Notes: generated by a model not told the origin, from the sequence alone. 64,000 bases of DNA from Alteromonas naphthalenivorans (GCF_000213655.1 NC_015554.1:1178001-1242000); one strand, 5' to 3'; shown: positions 9,557 to 19,831, counted from the stretch's first letter. A program made the numbers and translations.

Positions 9557-11306
9557 CTACTCCGCTAATGCATCGGGTTTAGGAGGAGTGGGGGCTTTTA
9601 TGACAGGTGCGTTAGCAGCTGTGCCTGTTAATATTTCACTTTTGCCAGTAAGTAAGTCATCGAGGGTACCACTTTCACCATTTACCAAACCAACTTCACG
9701 AAGCATTGCATCAACTACAGGTGCATTCGCTCGGTAACTTAAAGCCGCTTGTGTAACCTGGTCGGCTAAACCGCTACCTGTAGCAACGGTTTGGCCACTA
9801 CCAGATTGACCGTTCCCTTGACCATAACCTTGAAGAATTTTAATTCCTTCGATGTTCTCAAGAGGTTTAACTGCTTGGGCGATAAGCTCAGGTAAAACTT
9901 CCATCATAGCTAGCGATTTTTGAAGTTCGATCTGTTCATCTTTAAGTGTATTTTCTGCTTCATAAAGTGCTTGTTTACCTGCGGCTTCTACGGCAAGCAC
10001 TTTCTCGTCCGCTTCAGCTTGTAGCATTTTCGCATCAGCGCTAGCTTTTGCTTCCGTTAAAATAGCTTCAGCAGTATTTTCAGCCGCTTCTTTCTTCGCA
10101 GCTGCTTCAACAGTAATATTCACCGCATCACGTTCCGCTTCTTTTTGCGCATCGATAACTTCAATTTGTTTCTTACGTTCAGCATCGGCCACCAATTTTG
10201 CGGTAATAACGGCTTCTTCTTTTTCAACTTTGGTTTTCTCTGCTTCTGCGGCCTTCGCGCGTGCCGCAGATTCTTCTTCAGACTTATTAGCAACCGCAAT
10301 TTGTTTTACTTGCTCAGCAACTTCTACTTCTTGCTGTTGACGAATACGCGCTTGTTCAAGAGCCTGGCTTTTCGCAATTTCTTGAGTTTCTATCTCGCGA
10401 GACTTTTCGATTTCAGCAGCTTCAATCGCACGATTTTTAGCAATCTCCGCTTCGCGCTCTTCACGCTCTTTCATTTCACGCTGTTTCGAGATTTCCGCTT
10501 TTTGTTCTTGGCGTTTAAATGCGAGGGTTTGTTCCTGCATCAAGCGGGCTTCTTCTTCATCGCGCTTTACTTCTAAAGACTGCTTTTCAGCAGCTAAGTT
10601 ACGTTGTTCAATAAGGATACGGTTCTCTTGCTGAATATCATTAGTCTCTTTGCGCTTTTCTTCAATAATTTTAGCAAGGCGAGCACGACCTTCAGCATCG
10701 AATGCGTTGTTTTCATTGAAAAATTCAAGGTCAGTTTGATCGAAGCCAGTTAAACTGACTGATTCCAGTTCCAAACCGTTCTTTTCTAAATCGTTAGCCA
10801 CGCTCTGTTGTACTTTCTGTACGAAATCGGCACGTTGTTCGTGCATTTCCGTCATGGTCATCTCGGCGGCAACCGCACGAAGTACGTCGACAAATTTCGA
10901 TTCCATTAGTTTTTTTAACTTCTTCAGCTCGGGTTGTGCGCGTACCTAAAGTTTGCGCTGCCATAGATATTCCGGCTGAATTAGGCGCTACTCGTAGATA
11001 GAAGTCAGCTTTAACATCAACGCGCATTCTGTCTTTCGTTATGAGCGCATCTTTTTGCGTTTTTTCCACTTCTATACGCAGTGTGTTCATATTGACTGGA
11101 ATAATTTCATGTACAACAGGAAGTACAATTGCACCCCCGTCTTTGATGACTTTTTCACCACCAAGCCCAGTTCGAACAAAGGCAGTTTCTTTGGTCGCTC
11201 GAGTGTATAGTTTGGCAAAAATAAGCCCAATAGTGATAAGGGCTACTACAATAATACCTGCAATAAATAGCAATGAAGGTAAGTTTGATGTTTGAAGGGT
11301 TTCCAT
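9557..11306 (-). pseudogene. yqiK: Flotillin-family protein (YqiK/FloT), split by a one-base frameshift
   Basis: Two overlapping frames together make a ~580-aa flotillin. The N-terminal part (11306 to ~10917) has a membrane anchor (residues ~10-30) and the start of the SPFH/Band 7 domain (ETAFVRTGLGGEKVIKDGG). The C-terminal part (to 9557) continues the SPFH domain, then a long Glu/Ala/Lys coiled coil of ~250 residues and a Gly/Gln-rich tail. The frames join at a run of seven T (10910-10916; A on the coding strand); with six the reading frame EEVKKLMESKFVDVLR is restored. Flotillins scaffold ordered membrane domains. It lies downstream of yqiJ as in E. coli. The lesion may be real, slippage-corrected, or a sequencing error. 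Confidence 0.85.
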
Positions 11307-11323
11307 ACTCAGTCTCTTATTTA

Positions 11324-11944
11324 TTATTGATAACGGGTGGCTAACCAGCTGTGGGTGGTTTTCTTAACAAGGATAACGCGCTCACCTTGTTTGAAGAGTT
11401 CATTGTCTTCAAAAGGTTCGACTAAAACATAGTGGGGCTGTGAATAATCATCGGTGAATTTAGCTTCAGCAGGATTTCCCTTCGATGCAATCCCAATAGT
11501 TATATGTGCTACCGCACCTATGAAGTCGTCGTTTTGAATAGCAGAAGTTTGAAATTTCGGAATAACAACCGCAATTATCACACTGACTTTCGATGTGAGT
11601 AGGGTACCGACAATCGCGGAAAAAGGGAGCGTTACCCAAACGGGTAGGGTGATATTAGCAATAGATTGGGTGGCGAAATTAGTCACAAACCCAAGTAAAC
11701 CGAAAATGGTTAAAAGTACCACCAGCCATATTAGTAGCGGGACTCTATCTAAATTGAGCCAGCTCCCAAAACTAAGAATAGAACTACTTTCTACATCAAT
11801 ATTTGAGTTAGGCATATCGTCAAGCAAACCAACCATGCTTATGCCAAAAACAAGCCCCACAATTTCTATAATAAATAGAATGGCTACCGTGGCTAACGCG
11901 ATACTAAACCAAAAATTCGCATCGCTCAGCAAAATATCTAACAT
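11324..11944 (-). CDS. yqiJ: YqiJ-family inner-membrane OB-fold protein
   Basis: The 206-aa protein has three to four hydrophobic segments (about residues 12-38, 68-90, 98-125) followed by a C-terminal soluble OB/NfeD-like domain (FIGAVAHITIG...VLVEPFEDNELFKQGERVILV). This is the arrangement of YqiJ, the usual partner of the flotillin YqiK. The gene directly precedes the flotillin gene on the same strand with a 17-bp gap, so the two are co-transcribed. NfeD-like partners are thought to assist flotillin membrane-domain assembly. Confidence 0.8.
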   Translation of the reverse strand: MLDILLSDANFWFSIALATVAILFIIEIVGLVFGISMVGLLDDMPNSNIDVESSSILSFGSWLNLDRVPLLIWLVVLLTIFGLLGFVTNFATQSIANITLPVWVTLPFSAIVGTLLTSKVSVIIAVVIPKFQTSAIQNDDFIGAVAHITIGIASKGNPAEAKFTDDYSQPHYVLVEPFEDNELFKQGERVILVKKTTHSWLATRYQ

Positions 11945-12054
11945 TTACACCGTCCCTGATGATGTTTTTATTAACCTTTTTATATCACATTCTGTTTATA
12001 TATCCAGTGAAAAACGACCAAACTAGGGACAGTTTTATATGATAAACCTAAAGT

Positions 12055-12867
12055 TTAATGACGATGACCTTCACCTATCGCATTTCCATTTTGGTCGTAA
12101 AATCCGCTAGCGCCTGCTTCTATAAACCCTTGATTTACCATATTGGTTAAAAAGGGGTCGGTATGATCATCGCCAATGTCAGCATAATCGGTAGCTTTGT
12201 ATTTATCTCGGCTTTCAAAAAATGCTTCTAAGTTTACATTGTCGTCAACTGAAACTAATGACCACTCTCGGGTAGTATTCTTTTCATTAACACGAAACTG
12301 TTGGATTAGTTTTAACTCAGGTAGCCAAGCGAGCGTCATATCCACTTTGCTATTTTGATAAGTTAAATACTCAATTTTCATACAACCTTTGCCTTCAGAA
12401 CGCTCTAAAGTCATTTTGTTTAGCAAAGTATTGCTAATTAACTGATAACGAAATGAAAAGTCTTTTTCTACTCGGCCGTGAATACTTTCGCCTGGCTGAT
12501 ATTCGATAGCGCGTTCGTGCTTATCAAAATAACGAACAGGCTTGATTAGCTTGTTTCGCACCATTGTCCAAGTTTCAGTAATGCCAACCTGTGGGTACTG
12601 ATGAGCAACCGTATTGTTATAGCGCATAAGCGAAATTTCCGTGCTATTGCCGGGAGTGAATCCGCGGCGGGTAGTGACGGTATAGTCAGCTTTCAGGTTG
12701 CCTGCTTCAAGTTCGCATTTTGTGTGGGTGTCCAAGTTACTGTCCAAGTTACTGGAGTGGGTGTCCAAATCTGCGGTAACAGACGTTGCGAGGCTAGGCG
12801 CTGCCGTTAGTAAGGCTGAAATAACATACGTGGCTAAAGCTAGCGAGGGTAAAACTAGGTACTTCAT
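12055..12867 (-). CDS. Secreted protein of unknown function, in the alkaline phosphatase operon
   Basis: The 270-aa protein has an N-terminal signal peptide (hydrophobic to about residue 27). The mature N-terminus is unusual: two LDTH segments (ADLDTHSSNLDSNLDTHTK) encoded by two copies of GTGGGTGTCCAA (12724-12735, 12757-12768), probably an expansion of the window's dyad repeat. The rest (YTVTTRRGFTPGNSTEISLMR, WSLVSVDD) looks beta-rich; I recognise no catalytic motif. The C-terminus is His-rich (GEGHRH). It lies 66 bp downstream of two alkaline phosphatase genes on the same strand and may share their phosphate control. Confidence 0.65.
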   Translation of the reverse strand: MKYLVLPSLALATYVISALLTAAPSLATSVTADLDTHSSNLDSNLDTHTKCELEAGNLKADYTVTTRRGFTPGNSTEISLMRYNNTVAHQYPQVGITETWTMVRNKLIKPVRYFDKHERAIEYQPGESIHGRVEKDFSFRYQLISNTLLNKMTLERSEGKGCMKIEYLTYQNSKVDMTLAWLPELKLIQQFRVNEKNTTREWSLVSVDDNVNLEAFFESRDKYKATDYADIGDDHTDPFLTNMVNQGFIEAGASGFYDQNGNAIGEGHRH

Positions 12868-12933
12868 GTATTTAAAACTCCGAAATAAGGGAGCGTAAAC
12901 GCTCCCTTACGAACTGACGATAAACGTAATTTT

Positions 12934-14847
12934 TTATTCCACTACGGCGTCTGCTTGGGTAACGAAGTCACCCGCGAAGTCCATAATATGGAAGATTACG
13001 CTTTGTTCGTTTGTGCCATTTACTAAGAAAGCGCCAGGGCCCTTAGCATGAATACTCACGTCTTCTCCTGAGTGAGTTTCTGAGCCCATAGGAACTAACG
13101 CTTCTTGGTGATAACCCGGGGTAGTAGTGTCGATATCAGTAAGGTCTTTGCGACCAGTATCGTACGCTGTAGCGTAACCCGCATCTGAATTGGTTTCGTC
13201 TCCAAGGTTTCTGAAGCCAAGACCATTGGTGTAACCCAACGTGGTATAGGGTGTACCATCAGACGCTGTAGCGGCTTCGTCAGCGCCAACATTTACCACT
13301 TTACCTAATATGGGATTACCACGTTTAGGGTAGCCGGCAATGGTAAATACATGGCCATGGTCAGCAGTAACAATAATGAGTGTATCTTCATCGTTAGTCA
13401 GTTCGTCAGCCATGGCAACAGCGTCAGCAAAGGCTAAGGTATCGTATAAAGCGCCATAAGCATTTCCAGCATGGTGAGCATGGTCAATACGACCCGATTC
13501 AACCATAAGGAAGAAGCCTTCATCGTTATTATCAAGAATATTGATAGCCGCTTCAGTCATTTCTGCCACCGAAGGCTCACCAGCAATATCGTTGCTGCGA
13601 TCAGCTTCATACTGCATGTGCGATTCATTAAACAAACCAAATACGCGTTCGGTCGTTTCGGTGTCTAAGCCGTCAAAACCAGATTGGTCGACGATATAAA
13701 CACCATTTTCATACATATTCTGCCATTCCGCTGTAAGGTCTCGACCATCCGTTCTATCACCTTCAACTTCGCTTGCAGCATCTACACTATTAAACGCAGC
13801 ATCGTTGGGAAGAAAGTGGCGGCGGCCGCCGCCCATTACTACTTCCAAGCCATCCACGTCTAAGCCTTCATAGTTAGCTTCTAAATTAGCTTCGAAGTTT
13901 ACTAGCTGATCGGCTATATCAGGGCAGCCAGCAGTAACCGCATCTTCAGGCATATCAGATACATCTTCCCAGTTGCGATCGGCCGACTTGGCGTAGGTAG
14001 CGGCTGGTGTAGCATGAGTAATGCGAGCAGTAGAGATAATACCGGTAGATTTACCCGCTATTTCTGCAAGTTCTAATGCGGTCACGAGTTCGTTGCCAGC
14101 AACCGTACTGCATTCGCCGCGCTCAATATCTTCATCAACGCCAATAACACCCACATCGGTTTTTACACCGCTAATCATGGCTGTCATGGTGCCAGCAGAG
14201 TCTGGAGTTTGTGCATCAACGTTATACGTTTTAGACAATCCAGAGAATGGGAATTTACCAAAGCTAAGCTGGTTTTCTTCGCCATCAAGCCCTTTCAATT
14301 GGCCATCTAGAATTCGTGCGGCTGTGATGGTTGAAATGCCCATGCCATCACCAACGAATAGAATCACGTTTTTCGCTTTACCGCGAAGGTCGGCTACCAT
14401 AGCCTGTAATTCTTCATCGTCAGCTACTTGAGCTACTTCAATGTTAGCGTTAGATATGCTGGCTGAGGTGCCGGTAGCATCCATCCACACTTGCTTGTTG
14501 TTTTCCACTTCTGCACTGGCGGCTATAAACCAGTCGTTGTTTAAAGTAATAAGTAGCTCACCGGTTGCAACTTCAGAGCTGCCTAGAGAACAAACGTAGC
14601 TTGTGTCGGTAATCTCGTCGCTACCTAAGGTGCCATCTGCATTGGTGTCTAGGCCAGAATCAAACTGTACACCGCTATTCGGGCAGTTGGTATCGCCTAC
14701 TGCTAACGCTGTTTGCACGGTTAAGCTGTTAAGACCGTTTGAACCATCAACGCCTGCTGCGCCATCGTTTCCGTCATCGCCTTCAAGAGAGCAGGCGGTT
14801 AGGCCGGCAACTGCTAATGCAACAATACTCAATTTAAAAAGTTTCAT
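12934..14847 (-). CDS. Alkaline phosphatase, lipoprotein form
   Basis: The 637-aa protein has a lipoprotein signal (LTAC, Cys19), then a Gly-Asp/Ala collagen-like stretch (GNDGAAGVDGSNG) and a DTNADGTLGSDE calcium-loop-like segment, before a PhoA-superfamily domain. The catalytic features are VGDGMG (metal), DSAGTMTAM (nucleophilic Ser), VESGRIDHAHHAGN (metal ligands), TADHGHVFT and ETHSGEDV. It hydrolyses phosphomonoesters outside the inner membrane to supply phosphate. It follows a paralogous gene after only 13 bp and shares long identical stretches with it, so this is a tandem duplication with a new anchor domain added. Confidence 0.88.
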   Translation of the reverse strand: MKLFKLSIVALAVAGLTACSLEGDDGNDGAAGVDGSNGLNSLTVQTALAVGDTNCPNSGVQFDSGLDTNADGTLGSDEITDTSYVCSLGSSEVATGELLITLNNDWFIAASAEVENNKQVWMDATGTSASISNANIEVAQVADDEELQAMVADLRGKAKNVILFVGDGMGISTITAARILDGQLKGLDGEENQLSFGKFPFSGLSKTYNVDAQTPDSAGTMTAMISGVKTDVGVIGVDEDIERGECSTVAGNELVTALELAEIAGKSTGIISTARITHATPAATYAKSADRNWEDVSDMPEDAVTAGCPDIADQLVNFEANLEANYEGLDVDGLEVVMGGGRRHFLPNDAAFNSVDAASEVEGDRTDGRDLTAEWQNMYENGVYIVDQSGFDGLDTETTERVFGLFNESHMQYEADRSNDIAGEPSVAEMTEAAINILDNNDEGFFLMVESGRIDHAHHAGNAYGALYDTLAFADAVAMADELTNDEDTLIIVTADHGHVFTIAGYPKRGNPILGKVVNVGADEAATASDGTPYTTLGYTNGLGFRNLGDETNSDAGYATAYDTGRKDLTDIDTTTPGYHQEALVPMGSETHSGEDVSIHAKGPGAFLVNGTNEQSVIFHIMDFAGDFVTQADAVVE

Positions 14848-14860
14848 TGTTCTTCTCCAC

Positions 14861-16444
14861 TTATTCGTTTATCAGGCCAAGGGCTTGGTTGATTAGGTGG
14901 AAAACAACATTTTGTTCTATCACACCTTGTGCTAATTGACTTCCTGGTCCAGTTGCGTGTAATGCTATATCTTCACCAGAGTGTGTTTCAGATCCAAGTG
15001 GAATAAGTGCTTCTTGGTGATAACCGGCGGTAGTGGTATCTACATTGGTTAAGTCCACACGACCTGCCGCATTATCGTAGTTGTAACCTTCATCAGAATC
15101 GGTTTCTGTTCCAAGGTCACGAAAACCTAAGCCGTTGGTGTAACCTAATGTGGTATATGGCGTGCCGTCAGACGCTGTAGCAGGTTCTTCTGCTCCAACA
15201 TTAACCACTTTACCTAAAATGGGATTACCGCGTTTTGGGTAGCCTGCAATAGTAAATACGTGGCCGTGATCAGCTGTAACTAAGATAAGTGTTTCAGATG
15301 GATCTGTGTTTTCATAAGCGGCCATAACAGCGGCTTCAAACGCCAAAGTGTCTGTAAGTGCACCGGCTGCATTACCAGCGTGGTGGGCATGATCAATTCG
15401 GCCTGACTCAACCATTAAGAAGAAACCAGTGTCGTTGTTATCTAAGATGTTTACCGCAGCTTCGGTCATTTCAGCAATAGATGGCTCGCCCGCTACGTCA
15501 TTGGCGCGGTCTGCTTCGTATTGCATGTGTGACTCGTTGAACAAAGCAAAAACCCGTTCAGTCGATTCAGTATCTAAAGTGTCGAAGCCTGCTTGGTCAA
15601 CAACATAGACACCATTTTCATACATCTGCTGCCATTCCTCGGTAAGGTCACGATCGTCTGTACGATCGCCTTCTACTTCGCTAACCGCATCAGCGCTATT
15701 AAAAGACGCGTCATTAGGTAAGAAGTGACGACGGCCGCCCCCCATTACCACTTCAATACCGTCTACATCAACACCTGTGTACCGGCCTTCAAGGAAGCTT
15801 TCAAAATTGACTAACTGATCGGCAATATCAATACAGCCTGCCGCAGCAGCCTCTTCTGGCATATCTGAAATATCTTCCCAGTTACGGTCAGCTGATTTAG
15901 CGTAAGTGGCTGCAGGCGTAGCGTGTGTAATACGTGCAGTAGAGATAATACCAGTCGCTAAACCTTTAATTTCAGCAAGTTCAAGTGCAGTAATAACTTC
16001 ATTGCCAGCAACGGTAGCGCATTCACCGCGTTCAATATCTTCGTCAACGCCAATAACACCCACATCCGTTTTTAGGCCTGACATCATCGCTGTCATCGTA
16101 CCTGCTGAATCTGGAGTTTGTGCATCAACATTGTAGGTTTTAACCAACGCTGTGTGAGGGAAGGTTTCAAATGCCAAGTAACCTTCTTCGCCCAACCCGC
16201 CTTCAAGCTGCCCTTTGTGGATGCGCGCAGAAGTTAGCGTAGAAACCCCCATTCCGTCGCCTACAAACAAAATCACGTTTTTGGCTTTGAACTGGTTGTT
16301 TGTCACTAGTTTTTCAGTAAGTTTGCTTTGCGCATCTGAATACCATGCGTTATCTGTTTGGTGTTCGGGTAAAACAGCTGCTTGCAAACCAGATGAAGCA
16401 ACCAGTGCAAGAGCACTAAGCTTCGTTTTCCAAGTACGATTCAT
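14861..16444 (-). CDS. Alkaline phosphatase, secreted form
   Basis: The 527-aa protein has a classical signal peptide (cleavage near residue 22) and the same PhoA-superfamily core as the next gene: VGDGMG, DSAGTMTAMMSG, ESGRIDHAHHAGN, TADHGHVFT, ETHSGED. It lacks the collagen-like/lipoprotein extension. It is the first gene of a three-gene operon. Upstream lie a Pho-box-like site (16571-16588) and a Fur-box-like site (16522-16537), suggesting control by phosphate and possibly iron. Confidence 0.88.
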   Translation of the reverse strand: MNRTWKTKLSALALVASSGLQAAVLPEHQTDNAWYSDAQSKLTEKLVTNNQFKAKNVILFVGDGMGVSTLTSARIHKGQLEGGLGEEGYLAFETFPHTALVKTYNVDAQTPDSAGTMTAMMSGLKTDVGVIGVDEDIERGECATVAGNEVITALELAEIKGLATGIISTARITHATPAATYAKSADRNWEDISDMPEEAAAAGCIDIADQLVNFESFLEGRYTGVDVDGIEVVMGGGRRHFLPNDASFNSADAVSEVEGDRTDDRDLTEEWQQMYENGVYVVDQAGFDTLDTESTERVFALFNESHMQYEADRANDVAGEPSIAEMTEAAVNILDNNDTGFFLMVESGRIDHAHHAGNAAGALTDTLAFEAAVMAAYENTDPSETLILVTADHGHVFTIAGYPKRGNPILGKVVNVGAEEPATASDGTPYTTLGYTNGLGFRDLGTETDSDEGYNYDNAAGRVDLTNVDTTTAGYHQEALIPLGSETHSGEDIALHATGPGSQLAQGVIEQNVVFHLINQALGLINE

Positions 16445-16521
16445 CGTCGTTCCCTACATTGAATTTAAATTGTGATGGTCAGTTTTATTGTTAATTAGTA
16501 CGCAATTCGACAAATGAAATT

Positions 16522-16537
16522 GATTCTCGTTATCATT
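16522..16537 (-). promoter_or_regulatory. Fur-box-like site upstream of the alkaline phosphatases
   Basis: On the minus strand it reads AATGATAACGAGAATC, 12 of 16 matches to the core of the Fur consensus. It is 78 bp upstream of the first phosphatase start. This is a motif match only. Confidence 0.4.
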
Positions 16538-16570
16538 TGAATGCGCTATTTTCAACGATATATCGTGAAA

Positions 16571-16588
16571 GTGACGTTTATTTGACAT
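16571..16588 (-). promoter_or_regulatory. Pho-box-like site upstream of the alkaline phosphatases
   Basis: On the minus strand it reads ATGTCAAATAAACGTCAC: two 7-mers (ATGTCAA, ACGTCAC) separated by 4 bp, the spacing of a PhoB box (CTGTCAT-N4-CTGTCAC). It is 127 bp upstream of the start. The rest of the 16445-16767 gap is AT-rich with no gene. Confidence 0.45.
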
Positions 16589-16767
16589 ATTTTTGAACGG
16601 GCTTTAACAAAGCAACTACTGAGTACAAAATTTAAGAAAAGGAGGCTAAGACTATTTGTAAATTATCTTTACAAATTAGGGCGTTAGAAAAGCATGTTTA
16701 AAAGACAAATAATAAAATTAAATTTATGAAGTTTTTAGTATGACAGGAAGCTAAGTATCAGATATCG

Positions 16768-17493
16768 CTACTTAAAAGTGTGATGTTGTAACATAACATT
16801 GGAGTGTGACACACACAATGTGCTGCCTTGATCATACCAGTCACCTAACACGATTCTGGTAGCAGGTTTGCCATTCGCGGTAAGAGAATGAATGTTTGGG
16901 CGGTGTGTGTGTCCATGAATTAAGCGTTGAACATTGTGCTGCTCCATAACCTTAATCACTTCTGTGGGTGTCACATCCATAATGTCTGGCTTAAGGTGCT
17001 TTTGATTCTCTTTACTTTCCGCTCGACCATTTCTTGCAACACGGCGTCTGTACCATAAAGGCAAGGCTAGCATTAGCTTTGGCCACCACCAACCGCGAGA
17101 TTTTTTTCTGAATTTTTGATAGGCCACATCGTTAGTGCAAAGCTCGTCGCCGTGGGTGATAAGTGTGGGTGTCCCGTATAAGTCAATAACGGTGGGTTCG
17201 TTGATAAGTGTCATGCCCGCTTTATTTGTCCAGCCTTCGCGTATGGCAAAATCGCGATTGCCATGCATGAAATAGATAGGCACATGTTGGCTTAAAGTCT
17301 TGAATGCCTCTGCAATAGCGGTATTAAATGGGGTAACGTCATCATCGCCTATCCATACTTCAAATAAATCGCCCAGCACATATAAGGCATCGGCTTCCTT
17401 TGCATCGCTTTCTAAAAATTGCATTAGGCACGCTGTGATGTCAGGTCGATCTGCACTTAGGTGTAAATCGGCAATGAAGTAGGTAAATGACAT
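16768..17493 (-). CDS. lpxH: UDP-2,3-diacylglucosamine diphosphatase LpxH
   Basis: LpxH removes UMP from UDP-2,3-diacylglucosamine to give lipid X in lipid A synthesis, at the inner membrane face. Metallophosphoesterase motifs are in order: FIADLHLSADRP, GDLFEVWIGDDD, HGNRDF, THGDE and HGHTHRPN. The length (~241 aa) is normal. I take the ATG at 17493 (MSFTYFIADLHL) rather than a TTG 12 bp upstream. The ppiB gene is upstream on the same strand, the common lpxH-ppiB pairing, and cysS is divergent. Confidence 0.92.
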   Translation of the reverse strand: MSFTYFIADLHLSADRPDITACLMQFLESDAKEADALYVLGDLFEVWIGDDDVTPFNTAIAEAFKTLSQHVPIYFMHGNRDFAIREGWTNKAGMTLINEPTVIDLYGTPTLITHGDELCTNDVAYQKFRKKSRGWWWPKLMLALPLWYRRRVARNGRAESKENQKHLKPDIMDVTPTEVIKVMEQHNVQRLIHGHTHRPNIHSLTANGKPATRIVLGDWYDQGSTLCVSHSNVMLQHHTFK

Positions 17494-17611
17494 AGAAATG
17501 GACAACTTTGAAAGGCGTTTGGAAAAAAGAGGCCGCTTTGAATGAGTACGGCCTTTGCTTAAGATGTAGCGATAGTGAGCATTTAAGGTTTGAAATGCTC
17601 ACTTAACAGAA

Positions 17612-18103
17612 TTAAGCGACAACCGCTTTTTCAATAACAACTGGCTCAACAGGTACATCTTGGTGATAACCGCTTGAACCGGTTTTAACGCTTTTAATTT
17701 TCTCAACTACGTCCATACCGTCGGTAACTTTACCGAATGCGCAGTAGCCCCAGCCATTCACTGATTCGCTAGTATGGTTAAGGAAGCTGTTATTACCCAC
17801 GTTAATGAAGAACTGCGCAGTTGCTGAATGCGGATCGTTAGTACGTGCCATCGCAATAGTACCAATTTCGTTAGCAACGCCGTTGTTTGCTTCATTTTCA
17901 ATAGTATCTTTGGTGTCTTTCTGATCCATATCTGCAGTGAAACCACCACCTTGAATCATGAAACCGTCAATTACACGGTGAAAAATAGTGTCATCATAAA
18001 AACCTTCTTTAACATAAGCTAGAAAGTTTTCTACAGTTTTAGGGGCCTTGTCTTCAAATAATTCTAGGGTGATATCACCAAAGTTTGTTTTGAGAGTAAC
18101 CAT
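17612..18103 (-). CDS. ppiB: Peptidyl-prolyl cis-trans isomerase B (cyclophilin)
   Basis: The 163-aa protein has no signal peptide, so it is the cytoplasmic cyclophilin. It catalyses proline isomerisation. The family segments [27 protein letters not shown] and [16 protein letters not shown] are intact, including the active-site Arg of FHRV. It is divergent from cysS and upstream of lpxH, the usual gammaproteobacterial order. Confidence 0.93.
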   Translation of the reverse strand: MVTLKTNFGDITLELFEDKAPKTVENFLAYVKEGFYDDTIFHRVIDGFMIQGGGFTADMDQKDTKDTIENEANNGVANEIGTIAMARTNDPHSATAQFFINVGNNSFLNHTSESVNGWGYCAFGKVTDGMDVVEKIKSVKTGSSGYHQDVPVEPVVIEKAVVA

Positions 18104-18264
18104 TTCTTCGTGTCCTGCCTTTAAATAAGTAAATACTTGGTAATATTACCGCATAACCAGCCATGCGGGGAAGTAGCGATGCTAAAAAGCATCGCAAAAT
18201 CTTACCATTTGGCCACATACAGTGCTAAACTTTGCGGCCATTTTGATACTTAGGAATTCACTTT

Positions 18265-19647
18265 ATGCTACACCTTTACAATACCCGTACCCGTGACAAG
18301 GCGAAATTCGTGCCGCTTCAAGAAGGGAAAGTGGGCTTGTATGTGTGTGGTATTACCGTGTACAACCTAAGCCATATGGGGCATGCTCGCACTTACCTTA
18401 GTTTTGATATCTTAGTTCGATACCTGCGTCATTTGGGTTTTGATGTGAAGTACGTTCGTAATATCACAGATATTGACGACAAAATTATTGCCCGTGCTAA
18501 TGAAAACGGTGAAACCTTTGAAGCGTTAACTAAGCGCACCATTGGCATGATGCATGAAGACTTTGCGGCTATCAATTTACTTGAGCCAGACGTAGAGCCA
18601 ACCGTTAGCGGACATATGGATGATATCATCGATATTATTAAGATATTGATGGATAAAGGTTTTGCATATCAGGCCTCAAATGGCGATGTATTATTTGATG
18701 TAAGCAAATTCCCTGAATATGGCAAGTTGAGTAAGCAAGACTTAGATCAGCTTCAATCTGGGTCCCGTGTTGAAGTGGCATTGGATAAAAACGACCCGCT
18801 AGATTTTGTATTATGGAAGCCCGCTAAAGCCGGTGAGCCTGCATGGCAATCGCCGTGGGGTGAAGGCCGCCCTGGTTGGCATATTGAATGTTCTGCCATG
18901 AACAAAAAGCATTTGGGCGCACATTTTGATATTCATGGTGGCGGTTCAGACCTTACTTTTCCGCACCATGAAAATGAAGTGGCACAGTCATGCTGCGCAT
19001 TTGATAAACCGTACGTAAACGTATGGATGCACGCTGGTATGGTGCAAGTAGACGATGAGAAAATGTCTAAGTCGTTAGGTAACTTTTTTACCCTTCGTGA
19101 CGTATTGCAAGAGCACGATGCTGAAACCTTGCGCTTCTTCTTAATGTCGGCACATTACCGTAGCCAGTTAAGCTACTCGCAAGATAACATTACCCAAGCA
19201 AAAGCGGCATTAGAGCGTTTATACACTGCGCTTCGCGGTGTAACAGTAGATGAATCTACCGACCTTAGCTACGGCGGTTATTTAGCGCGGTTTGAAGCTG
19301 CCATGAATGACGATCTAAACGTACCTGAAGCATTTTCAGTATTGTTTGATGTAGCACGTGAAATAAATCGTAATAAAGATAATGCCGAAGAAGCGAGTAA
19401 ATTAGCTGCGGTGCTTAAAGGTTTAGGTGCTATTTTGGGTATGCTGCAAAGCGACCCAGATGCTTATCTTAAAGGCGGTAGCGAAAACGACGATGAAGCC
19501 GCTGAAATAGAAGCGTTGATAAAACAGCGTAACGATGCTCGGGCAGCTAAAGATTGGGCAGCAGCAGACGCTGCGAGAGATGCACTTAACGCTAAGAATA
19601 TAGTGTTAGAAGATGGGCCTGCGGGTACAACTTGGCGCAGAGGCTAA
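18265..19647 (+). CDS. cysS: Cysteinyl-tRNA synthetase
   Basis: The 460-aa class I synthetase charges tRNA-Cys. The HIGH-like motif is HMGHART near residue 37, the zinc-binding Cys/His set includes [11 protein letters not shown] and ECSAMN and [11 protein letters not shown], and the KMSKS loop is [11 protein letters not shown] near 268. Length and C-terminal anticodon-binding region are normal. Two terminator hairpins follow. Confidence 0.96.
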   Translation: MLHLYNTRTRDKAKFVPLQEGKVGLYVCGITVYNLSHMGHARTYLSFDILVRYLRHLGFDVKYVRNITDIDDKIIARANENGETFEALTKRTIGMMHEDFAAINLLEPDVEPTVSGHMDDIIDIIKILMDKGFAYQASNGDVLFDVSKFPEYGKLSKQDLDQLQSGSRVEVALDKNDPLDFVLWKPAKAGEPAWQSPWGEGRPGWHIECSAMNKKHLGAHFDIHGGGSDLTFPHHENEVAQSCCAFDKPYVNVWMHAGMVQVDDEKMSKSLGNFFTLRDVLQEHDAETLRFFLMSAHYRSQLSYSQDNITQAKAALERLYTALRGVTVDESTDLSYGGYLARFEAAMNDDLNVPEAFSVLFDVAREINRNKDNAEEASKLAAVLKGLGAILGMLQSDPDAYLKGGSENDDEAAEIEALIKQRNDARAAKDWAAADAARDALNAKNIVLEDGPAGTTWRRG

Positions 19648-19718
19648 CCAGTCAAAGCTTGGTAATATAGATAGTTTAAATAGCGTAAAGCTTTGATAGA
19701 AAAAGATAACCAGTATTA

Positions 19719-19739
19719 GTGCTACAAGGCATGTAGCAC
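19719..19739 (+). terminator. Rho-independent terminator of cysS
   Basis: A perfect 7-bp stem (19719-19725 with 19733-19739) and 7-nt loop are followed by GGTTTTCATTTTT. It lies 70 bp after the cysS stop. Confidence 0.75.
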
Positions 19740-19831
19740 GGTTTTCATTTTTCTATGAGATAAACTTCAAAGTAATAGTCAAACGAATAAATAGTACTCG
19801 CTGATTTTAAATAGCTTATATCAATAATAAA

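Noticed and set aside
10145..10576. Phe/Leu-rich plus-strand frame within the flotillin gene
   Set aside because: It is the reverse complement of the Glu/Lys coiled-coil codons of flotillin, a common artefact.
12934..16444. Assembly duplication of one alkaline phosphatase gene
   Set aside because: The two copies differ throughout at the nucleotide level and have different N-termini, so this is an old gene duplication.
13471..16475. Long plus-strand frames opposite the alkaline phosphatase genes
   Set aside because: They are antisense to well-conserved PhoA-family codons, are Ser/Pro/Ala-rich and lack domain features; they are shadows of the real genes.
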